A stretch of 64,000 nt of DNA. Source: Acidithiobacillus sp. HP-2 (GTDB lineage: Bacteria; Pseudomonadota; Gammaproteobacteria; Acidithiobacillales; Acidithiobacillaceae). Below are positions 1-7,561 of the stretch, piece after piece. Positions within the stretch are counted from its first letter, which is position 1. Each line of letters opens with the position of its first letter. The stretch covers positions 62,001-126,000 of the forward strand of contig NZ_JACKZA010000001.1 in the NCBI RefSeq assembly GCF_015100155.1, written 5' to 3'. Position numbers and translations under genes: made by a program. The notes below the pieces were generated by a model. That model saw only the letters and a program-made list of their open reading frames with translations. It was not told the DNA's origin and searched no databases.

Positions 1-120
1 CACCATGGCGCAGCAGGATGATTTCAGCCGGTGTGGCAGAAGCAACGAGGGGCAGGCAGACGCCCCCTGAAGCAGCAATCAGCATGGTGATAATAAGATA
101 ATAAGCTTGCGGTTGTTCAT
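1..120 (-). CDS. Exported histidine phosphatase-like protein, 5' end only, out of frame with its best start
   Basis: Only the N-terminus lies in the window; the gene continues past base 1. The frame ending at base 1 reads a hydrophobic signal-peptide-like stretch closing in ASA, then an EIILLRHG motif typical of the histidine phosphatase (phosphoglycerate mutase-like) superfamily, where RHG carries the phospho-accepting His. The only in-frame ATG is at 83-85. A better start, ATG at 118-120 with GGAG seven bases upstream and a basic MNNRK beginning, is out of frame because of an 8-bp tandem duplication at 90-105. Removing one unit joins the two parts into a normal signal peptide. It follows the permease gene by 42 bases and may be its operon's last gene. 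The family call rests on few residues. Confidence 0.5.
90..105. repeat. Tandem 8-bp duplication (ATAATAAG x2)
   Basis: Two adjacent perfect copies of ATAATAAG at 90-97 and 98-105, inside the presumed signal-peptide codons of the minus-strand phosphatase-like gene. Eight bases is not a multiple of three, so copy number sets the reading frame. One copy would connect the SD-supported ATG at 118-120 with the downstream frame. Confidence 0.9.
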
Positions 121-162
121 GTCTGGACTCCAGTACGAGTAATGGTGGCAACACGATAAAAT

Positions 163-1779
163 TTAACGGCGCAGCAACAGTCCCCGGGCTACTCCCAGGA
201 TGAGTGCCGAACTGAGCACGCCAATGACCGACATGGCCATGCCATCACCAATGACGCCTTGCCGGAAATTGGCATAAATGTAAGTGGAAATCACCTGTAC
301 TCCCGCAGGCTGCAGCATCAACGAGGCCACCAGTTCGCGCATGGACAGGGCAAATACAACAGTCGCTCCCCCAATCAGCATGGGCCAGGCGATGGGAATA
401 TGCACTTTCAGGAAAGTTCGCAGGGGCCCACTACCATGTACCCGGCTGGCGTTATCCAAAAGCGGCGGTATTTGCGCCAGCCCGGCGCGGGCATAGCGCA
501 TGGCAAAAGGAAAGGTGGTGGTGGCATAGGCAACGCCGAGAATGGCGGTAGTGCCGAAGACGGGCAGGTGGTTCCATGGCGCATTCCAGAAAAGGATCAT
601 GCCTACGGCCAGAACAACGCCGGGTATGGCCATGGGCAGGGTAGCCAGCAAATCCAGAAAAGCAGCAAAACGACCACCACGGCGGACAATATTGGCCGTC
701 AGCAGGGCGGCCACCATGGTACCAAAAGCCACCAGGGCGGCGAGTTCCAGGCTGGTTTCAAGGGCTCCGAACGCACTGGATTGATGCGAGAGAATATGAT
801 GGTAGTGATGCCAGGTGAAATTGCTGAATTTCAGTCCTGCCGTAATGGCTTTCTCAAAAGACACCGCCAGCACCGCCCCGATGGGTAACAACATGGCAAT
901 CAAAACAAAAGCGGCTAGAGGAAGCATTGACCACCAGCGGCTCGGGTAGCGAAGCTGGTGGATTTGTCCACGATTTTCGTTGGCCAGGGGACGATAAAAA
1001 AACCAGGCGACAATGCCCAGGGTACACAATACCAGGCCGATGGCGGAGGCGCGTGGCAAATTGACGGGCCAGACATTGGTGGCGGCCTCAATGCTGGTGC
1101 TGAGCACCGTGACTCCGGCATAGCCACTCAGCAAGGCAGGTACACCAAATTCTGCTGAAGTATCCAGGAAAACCAGTAAACCTGCAGCGGCCAATGCGGG
1201 CAAAACCAGGGGCAAAACGCCGACGCGAAAGGCCCGCCACAGTCCTGCCCCATGTACACGGGCTGCCTGAATCAGGCGAAAATCCCCATTTTGTAAGGCT
1301 GCACGCAGAATAATGTACACCAGCGGGGTGAGATGCAGGGCCATTACCGCAGCCATTCCCGCCAACGAGTACAAAAAATTTTCCAGGGGCGTTCCGAGAC
1401 CATGGATGAGTTGTTCAATGAGTCCTACCGGACCAACCAGCAAGGTCCAGGCCTCGGCAGTCAGGTAAGGTGGTATTAAAAAGGGGATAAGAATCAGCCC
1501 TTCCCAAAGCAGGCTGAATTTGGGCGGGGCGTAAAACATCAACAAGGCCAGCATCAGCCCGATGGGCAGCGCAAAAACCACCGCCAGAGCAGCCATGCCG
1601 GCGGTGCCCAGCAGGGCGTGGATAAAGTGCTGGTCTACTCCCAACTGCAGCAGAGCCATGCCATGATGATGGCTGGCGTCGGGCTGCAGCGCCTCGAAAA
1701 CGATGGTGGCCAGTGGTGCGAGAACCAGCAGGCCAAGGATGCCAAAAACCAGCAGCCGATTCAGGCCGCGTCCCATCAT
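163..1779 (-). CDS. fbpB: Iron(III)-type ABC transporter permease (FbpB family, double permease domain)
   Basis: Inner-membrane permease of a binding-protein-dependent importer. The 538-residue protein has about twelve hydrophobic segments arranged as two homologous halves. Each half carries an EAA-like loop: one around ARVHGAGLWRAFRVGVLPL and one around SRVHGSGPLRTFLKVHIPI. This fused double permease is the hallmark of FbpB/ThiP/PotB-type systems. The start ATG overlaps the TGA stop of the binding-protein gene (ATGA), so the two are translationally coupled. The order is ATPase, binding protein, permease. The substrate is not fixed by sequence: ferric iron is the usual assignment, but thiamine, phosphonate and related COG1178 systems look similar. 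Confidence 0.8.
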   Translation of the reverse strand: MMGRGLNRLLVFGILGLLVLAPLATIVFEALQPDASHHHGMALLQLGVDQHFIHALLGTAGMAALAVVFALPIGLMLALLMFYAPPKFSLLWEGLILIPFLIPPYLTAEAWTLLVGPVGLIEQLIHGLGTPLENFLYSLAGMAAVMALHLTPLVYIILRAALQNGDFRLIQAARVHGAGLWRAFRVGVLPLVLPALAAAGLLVFLDTSAEFGVPALLSGYAGVTVLSTSIEAATNVWPVNLPRASAIGLVLCTLGIVAWFFYRPLANENRGQIHQLRYPSRWWSMLPLAAFVLIAMLLPIGAVLAVSFEKAITAGLKFSNFTWHHYHHILSHQSSAFGALETSLELAALVAFGTMVAALLTANIVRRGGRFAAFLDLLATLPMAIPGVVLAVGMILFWNAPWNHLPVFGTTAILGVAYATTTFPFAMRYARAGLAQIPPLLDNASRVHGSGPLRTFLKVHIPIAWPMLIGGATVVFALSMRELVASLMLQPAGVQVISTYIYANFRQGVIGDGMAMSVIGVLSSALILGVARGLLLRR

Positions 1780-2765
1780 TGACCGAGAATGTCCTTGCGG
1801 AATTTGGCCAGCACGCTGGCGCGGGTTGCGGCGACCTGATCCCAGTTGACCTGCATGACCGGATAAGTACCGAGCTTGGCCAGAGCAGGTTTGGCGGCAA
1901 CGCCATTCAGGGAAGGATAGAGATTATATTTGGCGACGAGTTTTTGTCCGGCAGGGGACATGGTGAAATTGACAAACTGTTCGGCCAGCTTTTTATCCGG
2001 CGCCGACTGCATGATCATGATGGGGCGGGGAATCAGCATGGTGCCTTCTTTCGGGTAAATCAGCTGAATGGAGTTGCCCTGTACCTTGGCCTGCACGGCG
2101 GCATGCCCAACGCACTCCACCATCCCACTGCGTTCACCGGAAAGTACCGGCATCAGTGCGGTATGATTAGTCCCCGGCCAGACGGTGCCATTGGCTTTCA
2201 GGTCGGAAAAATATTGCCAGGCCTTGTTGCCGTATTTATCCACAAAGGCAATGACAAAATCCGAAGCCGTGCCCGAGAGCAGCGGGTTGGGCGCGGTGAG
2301 GTGATTTTTCCAGACGGGAGCGGTCAGATCAAACCAGCTGGTAGGCATGCTCGCGCCCTTGGGCAAGGCTTTGGTGTTCATGACCATGGAAACCGTATCG
2401 GCACCATAGGGCAGGAAAGGTCCTTTGAGCTGCATGGCCGGGAAAAGATTTTTGTCGATGCTTTCAGGTTGATAGTCATACACCATCTTGTCTTTGGCGA
2501 GTTCCAGGCCGGCTGTCCAGTCGGCGACCATGACCACATCGGCATGCGGATGGTCCGCTTCGGCGGCCAGGCGGGCCATGACTTTTCCGGTACTGGATGT
2601 CCACACGGCGACGTGATCACCGGTTTTTTTGCTGAATGCGCGCGCCAGGGCCTTGGCCAAAGAAGCCGGGGCAGCACTGTACAGCGTCAATGTGGCGGCA
2701 GAAGCAGTGCCTGCAAATGCCAGACTCATGATGGCCAAGGTAACTTGTTTGACTACGGGTTTCAT
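1776..2765 (-). CDS. fbpA: Periplasmic substrate-binding protein of FbpABC-type importer
   Basis: Soluble periplasmic binding protein for the adjacent permease and ATPase. The start chosen is MKPVVKQ at 2763-2765, which has AGGAGA eight bases upstream and gives a clean signal peptide ending near TASA-A; a longer open frame extends upstream to 2807 but lacks these signals. The mature part begins LTLYSAAP, as in the COG1840 family of iron(III)/phosphonate/thiamine binding proteins. I do not see the paired C-terminal tyrosines typical of classical ferric-binding proteins, so iron is a family-level guess. Its ATG overlaps the ATPase stop (ATGA) and its stop overlaps the permease start, so all three genes form one operon. 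Confidence 0.75.
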   Translation of the reverse strand: MKPVVKQVTLAIMSLAFAGTASAATLTLYSAAPASLAKALARAFSKKTGDHVAVWTSSTGKVMARLAAEADHPHADVVMVADWTAGLELAKDKMVYDYQPESIDKNLFPAMQLKGPFLPYGADTVSMVMNTKALPKGASMPTSWFDLTAPVWKNHLTAPNPLLSGTASDFVIAFVDKYGNKAWQYFSDLKANGTVWPGTNHTALMPVLSGERSGMVECVGHAAVQAKVQGNSIQLIYPKEGTMLIPRPIMIMQSAPDKKLAEQFVNFTMSPAGQKLVAKYNLYPSLNGVAAKPALAKLGTYPVMQVNWDQVAATRASVLAKFRKDILGQ

Positions 2766-3898
2766 GAGGTTTTCTCCTGAGTTGCGGAAGTTTCGGCAGG
2801 AATGCACCAGCCGTGATTCGGGTGAATTTGCCAGTGGCGCGGACCCAGACTGCTCTGCTGGGAGTAGCTCAATAATTCGTGCTGGCCGAAAGCCTGCAAA
2901 TGCACCAGATAGCGACCATCACTCCAGTGGGAATGAATGGCTTCGCCAGCAAATGCGGCTTCCGGGCTGTCGCAGTCAATGTCTCCCGGGCGCAGCAGCA
3001 AAAGGCCAGGCTTGCCTTCACGCAGCGTATCGGCCCCGGGTACCCATAATTTCTGGCCATTTGCCAACGCGACTTCAGCTTTGCCGCCCTGATATTGATT
3101 AATCTTTACGGGCAGGCTCCGGACGGAGCCGCTGAGTCGAGCTACATTTTCACTGGCCGGGAAACGGAACAGTTTCTCCGGCTGATCCCATTGTTCCAGA
3201 CGACCGCTGTGGAGAACGCCGACATGTTGGCCCAGATAAAAGGCTTCGCCGGGATCATGGGTGACATGCAGGGCGGCAATGCCTTCTTCACGAAACAGGG
3301 TACGGAGAAAGTAGCGGATTTCTTCGCGAACCCCCTGATCTACGGCGGACAGGGGTTCATCCAGTAAGACCAGACGCGGACGGGCGATGATGGCGCGGGC
3401 TATGGCGACCCGCTGCCGTTGCCCGCCCGATAATTCATGGGGTTTGCGTTTTGCTGCAGTAGCAGGAATGTTCATTTTTTCCAGCAGCAGCATGGCCCGC
3501 TCGCGATCTACCGGAAGTCCCTGAGCGCGCAGGGGAAAAAGAACATTATCCAGTACCCGGAGGTGGGGCCAGAGCGCCGCATCCTGAAAAACCATACCAA
3601 TGCCGCGTTTTTCGGGAGAAATCTGCATGCCTCCGGCGGTGAATACATTTTGCCCGCGCAGGCGAATGCTGCCAGCCTGGGGCTTGATGAGTCCGGCAAT
3701 GGCCGCCAGCAAGGTGCTTTTACCTGATCCTGATTCACCCAGCAGGCAGGCGTAACGACCATCTTCAAGATCCATCCGGACGTTACTCAAGACTGTCTGG
3801 GCGCCAAAGCGCACATTCAGTCCCTGCACCGAAAGCGCCGGTTCGTTGGGCACCGCCGCGATTGCCGACCGGTTTTTTACCTGCAGTTCAGCAACCAT
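2762..3898 (-). CDS. fbpC: ABC transporter ATP-binding protein (FbpC type)
   Basis: Energises the importer encoded just downstream. Visible motifs: Walker A GESGSGKST at residues 54-62, Q-loop in GMVFQD near 102-106, signature LSGGQ at 156-160, Walker B LVLLDEP near 177-182, and the H-loop His in HVTHD near 214. The roughly 140 residues after the ATPase core match the length of a regulatory TOBE-type C-terminal domain. The 378-residue length is normal for FbpC/PotA-like proteins. It is the first gene of the fbp operon and its stop overlaps the binding-protein start. A 183-bp gap with an inverted repeat separates it from the upstream metal transporter gene. Confidence 0.88.
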   Translation of the reverse strand: MVAELQVKNRSAIAAVPNEPALSVQGLNVRFGAQTVLSNVRMDLEDGRYACLLGESGSGKSTLLAAIAGLIKPQAGSIRLRGQNVFTAGGMQISPEKRGIGMVFQDAALWPHLRVLDNVLFPLRAQGLPVDRERAMLLLEKMNIPATAAKRKPHELSGGQRQRVAIARAIIARPRLVLLDEPLSAVDQGVREEIRYFLRTLFREEGIAALHVTHDPGEAFYLGQHVGVLHSGRLEQWDQPEKLFRFPASENVARLSGSVRSLPVKINQYQGGKAEVALANGQKLWVPGADTLREGKPGLLLLRPGDIDCDSPEAAFAGEAIHSHWSDGRYLVHLQAFGQHELLSYSQQSSLGPRHWQIHPNHGWCIPAETSATQEKTS

Positions 3899-3969
3899 GG
3901 AGCGTTAGTAGACGTGTGGTATGTTTAATTACAAGGGTATTCATCACTGTACGGCTACAATCAGCTTGT

Positions 3970-4024
3970 TTCGAGGCATGACAATTATCTCCATCTGTTT
4001 ATGGAGCGTAGTGTACGCCTCGAA
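3970..4024. repeat. Nested inverted repeat upstream of fbpC
   Basis: Outer arms TTCGAGGC (3970-3977) and GCCTCGAA (4017-4024) enclose inner arms CTCCAT (3989-3994) and ATGGAG (4001-4006). It lies in the 183-bp gap between the metal transporter gene and fbpC, about 70 bases before the fbpC start. There is no T-run as in a simple terminator. It could be an operator or an mRNA leader structure; no known riboswitch class was recognised. Confidence 0.5.
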
Positions 4025-4081
4025 TGTGACAGTTTTATGACAACGGGTGGTAGGAAGAGGATTCTCCTGAACGCTGGTCGG

Positions 4082-5335
4082 TCAGAGGCCGGGAATGCTG
4101 GTCAAGCCACCATACACACCCAGCCCGGCGGAAAGAATGACCACAAAGAGGACCAGCCAAAGGTACGGGCCACGCAGGCGATGCTCGGCGGGAAGTGCTT
4201 TCATTGCCAGAGCGACCAGGAAACCAAGAACCAGGGGCAGCAGCAGGGCGTTCATGACTTCCACACCAATATCCAGACTGACCAGGTCGGGTATGCTGAT
4301 CACGGCCACGGCACCGGCGATGATGATGGCGGTATAGATTCCGTAAAACCAGGGGGCGTCTTTGGGATGGTGTTCGAGAGAGTGGCGGAATCCGGTGACT
4401 TCTCCCCAGCCCCAGGCTCCGGCCAGTGAGGCAACAATGGCCGCTACCATGCCGGCCCCCAGAATACCCATGGAAAACACCAGGCGCCCCCAGGTATCTC
4501 CCAGGTACGGGGTGATGGCCTCGGAGAGTTGATGGACGGTATTCAGGGGCGCGTTAGGATTGAGGCGGCCGATAGTGGCCGCTGTGGCAATCAGCACGGC
4601 GGCCATGATGGCCTGGGTGAGGACCGCACCAATGGCCGTATCCCAGCGGGCATGCCGATAATGTTCGGGATGAAGTCCTTTATCGGCAACAGCGGACTGC
4701 TGATAAAACACCATCCAGGGCATGATGACGGCGCCGATGTTGGCTGCTACCAGCATCATATAGTCCTGGTTAGTAATGGGTGCATGGGTCAGGCCGTGGA
4801 GAATATCCTGAATATTGGGATGAGAGGCCCAGGCAATCCCAAAAAAGACCAGTTCAAACAGGCCCATGATCAGGGCAATGCGCTCTACGCGCCGGTAGGA
4901 GCCGGTCCAGACGATGATCAACAGGGTGGCTGCGGCGAGAATGACACCCACGGCACGCGGCAGTCCATAAAGATGGCTGACTCCCGCTACGCCAGAAAAC
5001 TCGGTCAGCAGGGCGCCCGTAGTGGCGATGCTCAGTCCGGCTACTGACAAATAAGCCCAGCCGGTGCCGAAGGTTTCACGAATCAGTTCACCGTGCCCCT
5101 TGCCGGTGAAAATTCCCAGGCGTACGGTGAGTTCCTGCACGATGTAGAGAATTGGCATGAGAATAAATTGCAGCAGCAGCAGTTTGAAGCCCCACTGCGC
5201 GCCACTTTGGGCGGCGGTGATAATGCTGCCGACATCGGTATCGGCGAGCATGACGACCAGGCCGGGGCCAAGTACAATCAGAAAAACAGACCAGCGGGAG
5301 TGGGGCTGAGGCATTGTGGAGTTGTTTGCAGTCAT
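4082..5335 (-). CDS. NRAMP-family divalent metal transporter with non-canonical metal-site motifs
   Basis: Polytopic inner-membrane protein of 417 residues with about eleven hydrophobic segments, consistent with the NRAMP (MntH) fold. The first helix carries LADTDVGS where classical NRAMPs have DPGN. The sixth-helix equivalent carries MPWMVFYQQSA where MntH has MPHN. Both sites normally bind Mn2+/Fe2+, so metal preference may differ from MntH (manganese, iron, magnesium or another ion). The ATG at 5333-5335 has only a weak ribosome site. It lies upstream of the fbp operon on the same strand but is separated from it by 183 bp, so co-transcription is uncertain. Confidence 0.8.
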   Translation of the reverse strand: MTANNSTMPQPHSRWSVFLIVLGPGLVVMLADTDVGSIITAAQSGAQWGFKLLLLQFILMPILYIVQELTVRLGIFTGKGHGELIRETFGTGWAYLSVAGLSIATTGALLTEFSGVAGVSHLYGLPRAVGVILAAATLLIIVWTGSYRRVERIALIMGLFELVFFGIAWASHPNIQDILHGLTHAPITNQDYMMLVAANIGAVIMPWMVFYQQSAVADKGLHPEHYRHARWDTAIGAVLTQAIMAAVLIATAATIGRLNPNAPLNTVHQLSEAITPYLGDTWGRLVFSMGILGAGMVAAIVASLAGAWGWGEVTGFRHSLEHHPKDAPWFYGIYTAIIIAGAVAVISIPDLVSLDIGVEVMNALLLPLVLGFLVALAMKALPAEHRLRGPYLWLVLFVVILSAGLGVYGGLTSIPGL

Positions 5336-5398
5336 TGTTGAGAATAATCCGTATTTACGTTTTTGGTTTGCGAATGATTCCTGTTTAATAGAAAAATG

Positions 5399-6685
5399 TC
5401 AAGTCCTGAGAGACGCAATGACTGGAAATTGTAGCCTGACTACCAGCCCTCCCTCTGCAGCATTCTCAAAATGTATGGCCCCTCCGTGCAAGTCCATGAT
5501 GCGCTTGCAGATGCGTATTCCAATACCCGCACCATGGCCGGTTTGGCGCGGAAGTGTGCCCTGATTCATGGCCAGGAGATGCGCTGCAGAAACTCCGGAG
5601 CCGTAATCCCGCAGTTGTATTTCCGTGTGCCCGGGATGACTGAGAACCCGAATCTGCAGGCTGCCGTCGCCGTAACGGCGCGTATTGTCGAAAATAATCC
5701 GAAACACCCGCTCCAGCGCCAGGGGGCGACATCGAAAAGAATTTGCACTATCACCAGAATGATTTTCCGCAACGCTGATGTCCAGCCCATAGCGTTCCCT
5801 GGCAATTTCCTGCATTTCCTCCAGCCAGTCCCGCACGTTGACGGTTATGGCTTTTTCCTGATCCCCGCTGCGGACGAGAGTCAGAAACTTGTCTATGGTT
5901 TCGTCCATCTCGTTAACATCCACACACATGGCGGATTTTTGTTCCAGAAAATCTGAATCGGGCAAGTGCAGGGTCAAAAGCAGTCGGGACAGCGGCGTCC
6001 GGAGTTCGTGGGAAATGCCCGTGAGCAGCAGGGTGCGCTCTTCATGAAGACGATGCAGATCATTGGCCATACCGGTAATGGCCTGAGTCAGGTGCTGTAC
6101 TTCCAGGGGACCACCGATGGGCTGCAGGGTGTCGGGGGTGTCACCAAGGCCAATGCGTGGAGCTTCGGCGGCCAGGCGGGCCAGGGGGCGGTTAATCTGG
6201 CGGACAATCAGCCAGGCTCCCAGCAAGGTCACCAGCGCAATGACTCCAAGACGCATGAACATGAATCCCTGCCCACCAAAGTTCATCGGCGATACCGGCA
6301 TACCGAGCCAGGGCTGGTGAGGACCGCCGCGTATCCACATCCAGGTAGTAGTCCCCTCATCCAAACCTACGCGGAGTCTGGCCCCGGGTACCTGCTGCTG
6401 GACATAGTGAGCGGTCTTGTCCATGAAGTACTTATCTGGAATTTTGCCCGGTTTGGCACTGGCAGGTCGCCATTGCAGGTTTCCGTTGGGGGCATATTGT
6501 GCCCCGCTACTGATCAGTGCGTGGTCGGTTTGCAGCAGAAACTCGGCAAAGCGTTCGGCGGCTGGATTCATCACATACTGATGAAAAAGAACGTAAACAG
6601 CGGCTTGGGTGCCAAGCAGCAGCAGGCCGAGTAGCAGCAGGGTCCGCCCCAGTGTACTGCGGGGCCAATATGTACGGATGTTCAG
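5399..6685 (-). CDS. EnvZ-like sensor histidine kinase, probable CTG start
   Basis: Membrane sensor kinase paired with the OmpR-like regulator just upstream. The first ATG (6572-6574) would delete the first membrane helix. The frame stays open further upstream and encodes NIRTYWPRSTLGRTLLLLG and a hydrophobic helix. No ATG, GTG or TTG lies before that helix, so CTG at 6683-6685, overlapping the regulator's TGA, is the likely start (428 residues). Then come a periplasmic loop, a second helix, a HAMP linker (RQINRPLARLAAEAPRIG), the H-box ISHELRTPLSR (His near 226), an N-box (IIFDNTRRYGDG), and G-boxes DYGSG and GHGAGIGI. The catalytic core looks intact. Confidence 0.85.
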   Translation of the reverse strand: MNIRTYWPRSTLGRTLLLLGLLLLGTQAAVYVLFHQYVMNPAAERFAEFLLQTDHALISSGAQYAPNGNLQWRPASAKPGKIPDKYFMDKTAHYVQQQVPGARLRVGLDEGTTTWMWIRGGPHQPWLGMPVSPMNFGGQGFMFMRLGVIALVTLLGAWLIVRQINRPLARLAAEAPRIGLGDTPDTLQPIGGPLEVQHLTQAITGMANDLHRLHEERTLLLTGISHELRTPLSRLLLTLHLPDSDFLEQKSAMCVDVNEMDETIDKFLTLVRSGDQEKAITVNVRDWLEEMQEIARERYGLDISVAENHSGDSANSFRCRPLALERVFRIIFDNTRRYGDGSLQIRVLSHPGHTEIQLRDYGSGVSAAHLLAMNQGTLPRQTGHGAGIGIRICKRIMDLHGGAIHFENAAEGGLVVRLQFPVIASLRT

Positions 6686-7386
6686 GGTTCGGCCACGAAG
6701 AGGTAGCCGTGTCCCCAGACCGTACGAATGTGCCGGGGGCGACCGGGGCCTTTGTCGAGCAGGCGGCGGAGCCGCGATATCTGCATATCGATACTGCGGT
6801 CATCGGCTTCCAGCTGACGGCCACGCGTCAACCACATCAGTTTTTCACGCGTCAGTGCCTGTCCTTCATGCTGAATGAGGGTGGCCAGGGTCAAAAATTC
6901 GGCGCTGGTCAGGGAGAGGAGCTGGTCATGAAGATGAATTTCCTGGCGACCCATGTCCACCCGAAAGGGACCCTTTTCAAAGCTGGCGGTGACCCCTGAG
7001 GTTCTGGGAACACTGCCCCGGACCCGGCGCAAAATGGCCTGGATACGGGCAACCAGCTCACGGGGATGAAAGGGTTTGGCCAGATAATCGTCGGCACCCA
7101 TTTCCAGGCCTAAAATCCGGTCGACTTCGTCACCCCGAGCGGTGAGCATCAGAATCGGCACGTCGTGCTGCTGGCGCAGGCGTCGGCATATCTGCAGGCC
7201 ATCTTCATGGGGAAGACCCAGGTCGAGAATAATGAGATCTACCGGGTTTTCTGCAAGGCTGGCTTCAATCTGGCGACCATCACCCATGCCCTGAACCATA
7301 AAACCATAGCCCTTAAGATGCGATTCCACCAGGCTGCGCAGTCGCAAGTCATCATCTATCACTAAAATTCGCGCTTTGTTTTCCAT
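6682..7386 (-). CDS. OmpR-family response regulator
   Basis: Cytoplasmic DNA-binding regulator phosphorylated by the adjacent kinase. The start chosen is MENKARILVIDDD at 7384-7386; a longer open frame upstream lacks homology to the receiver domain. The 234-residue protein has an acidic pocket (DDD at 11-13), a phospho-acceptor Asp near 55 in LIILDLGLP, and a conserved Lys in YLAKPF near 104. The C-terminal winged helix has LTSAEF, TREKLM and RLRRLLD elements ending RTVWGHGYLF. It is divergent from the RND efflux genes. OmpR-like repeats in the shared 175-bp promoter region suggest it controls itself, the pump, or both. Confidence 0.92.
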   Translation of the reverse strand: MENKARILVIDDDLRLRSLVESHLKGYGFMVQGMGDGRQIEASLAENPVDLIILDLGLPHEDGLQICRRLRQQHDVPILMLTARGDEVDRILGLEMGADDYLAKPFHPRELVARIQAILRRVRGSVPRTSGVTASFEKGPFRVDMGRQEIHLHDQLLSLTSAEFLTLATLIQHEGQALTREKLMWLTRGRQLEADDRSIDMQISRLRRLLDKGPGRPRHIRTVWGHGYLFVAEP

Positions 7387-7428
7387 GCATTGTACTGTAC
7401 TCCCCGGATGCGGATAGACCAAACGTAA

Positions 7429-7506
7429 ATGTAACAAGCAGGGTACTCCGGAAATAAACAGACACTTTGTTACATATTGGAGCGGTGTCTGCGCACGATT
7501 GTTACA
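7429..7506. promoter_or_regulatory. OmpR-like boxes in the divergent promoter region
   Basis: TGTAACAA at 7430-7437 and its inverse TTGTTACA at 7467-7474 form an inverted repeat extended to nine bases (7429-7437 with 7467-7475). A third TTGTTACA lies at 7499-7506, 32 bp (about three helix turns) after the second. The second copy sits in CACTTTGTTACATATTGG, which resembles sequences bound by OmpR at ompF in E. coli. It lies between the OmpR-like regulator gene and the RND pump operon. Confidence 0.6.
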
Positions 7507-7561
7507 GGCCACCCCGTTATGCTTTTCCTGAACTTCCATTGGACCTGAACAAGGATAATGT

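Noticed and set aside
1713-2780. Long plus-strand open frame (355 codons) opposite fbpA
   Set aside because: It is antisense to a well-supported binding-protein gene, has low-complexity composition (many Gly, Arg, Gln, His) and no recognisable domain; long shadows are common in this GC-rich coding DNA.
3899-4081. Fur box upstream of the fbp operon
   Set aside because: Only a weak partial match (GATAATTGTCAT on the minus strand) was seen, too poor against the 19-bp consensus to call.
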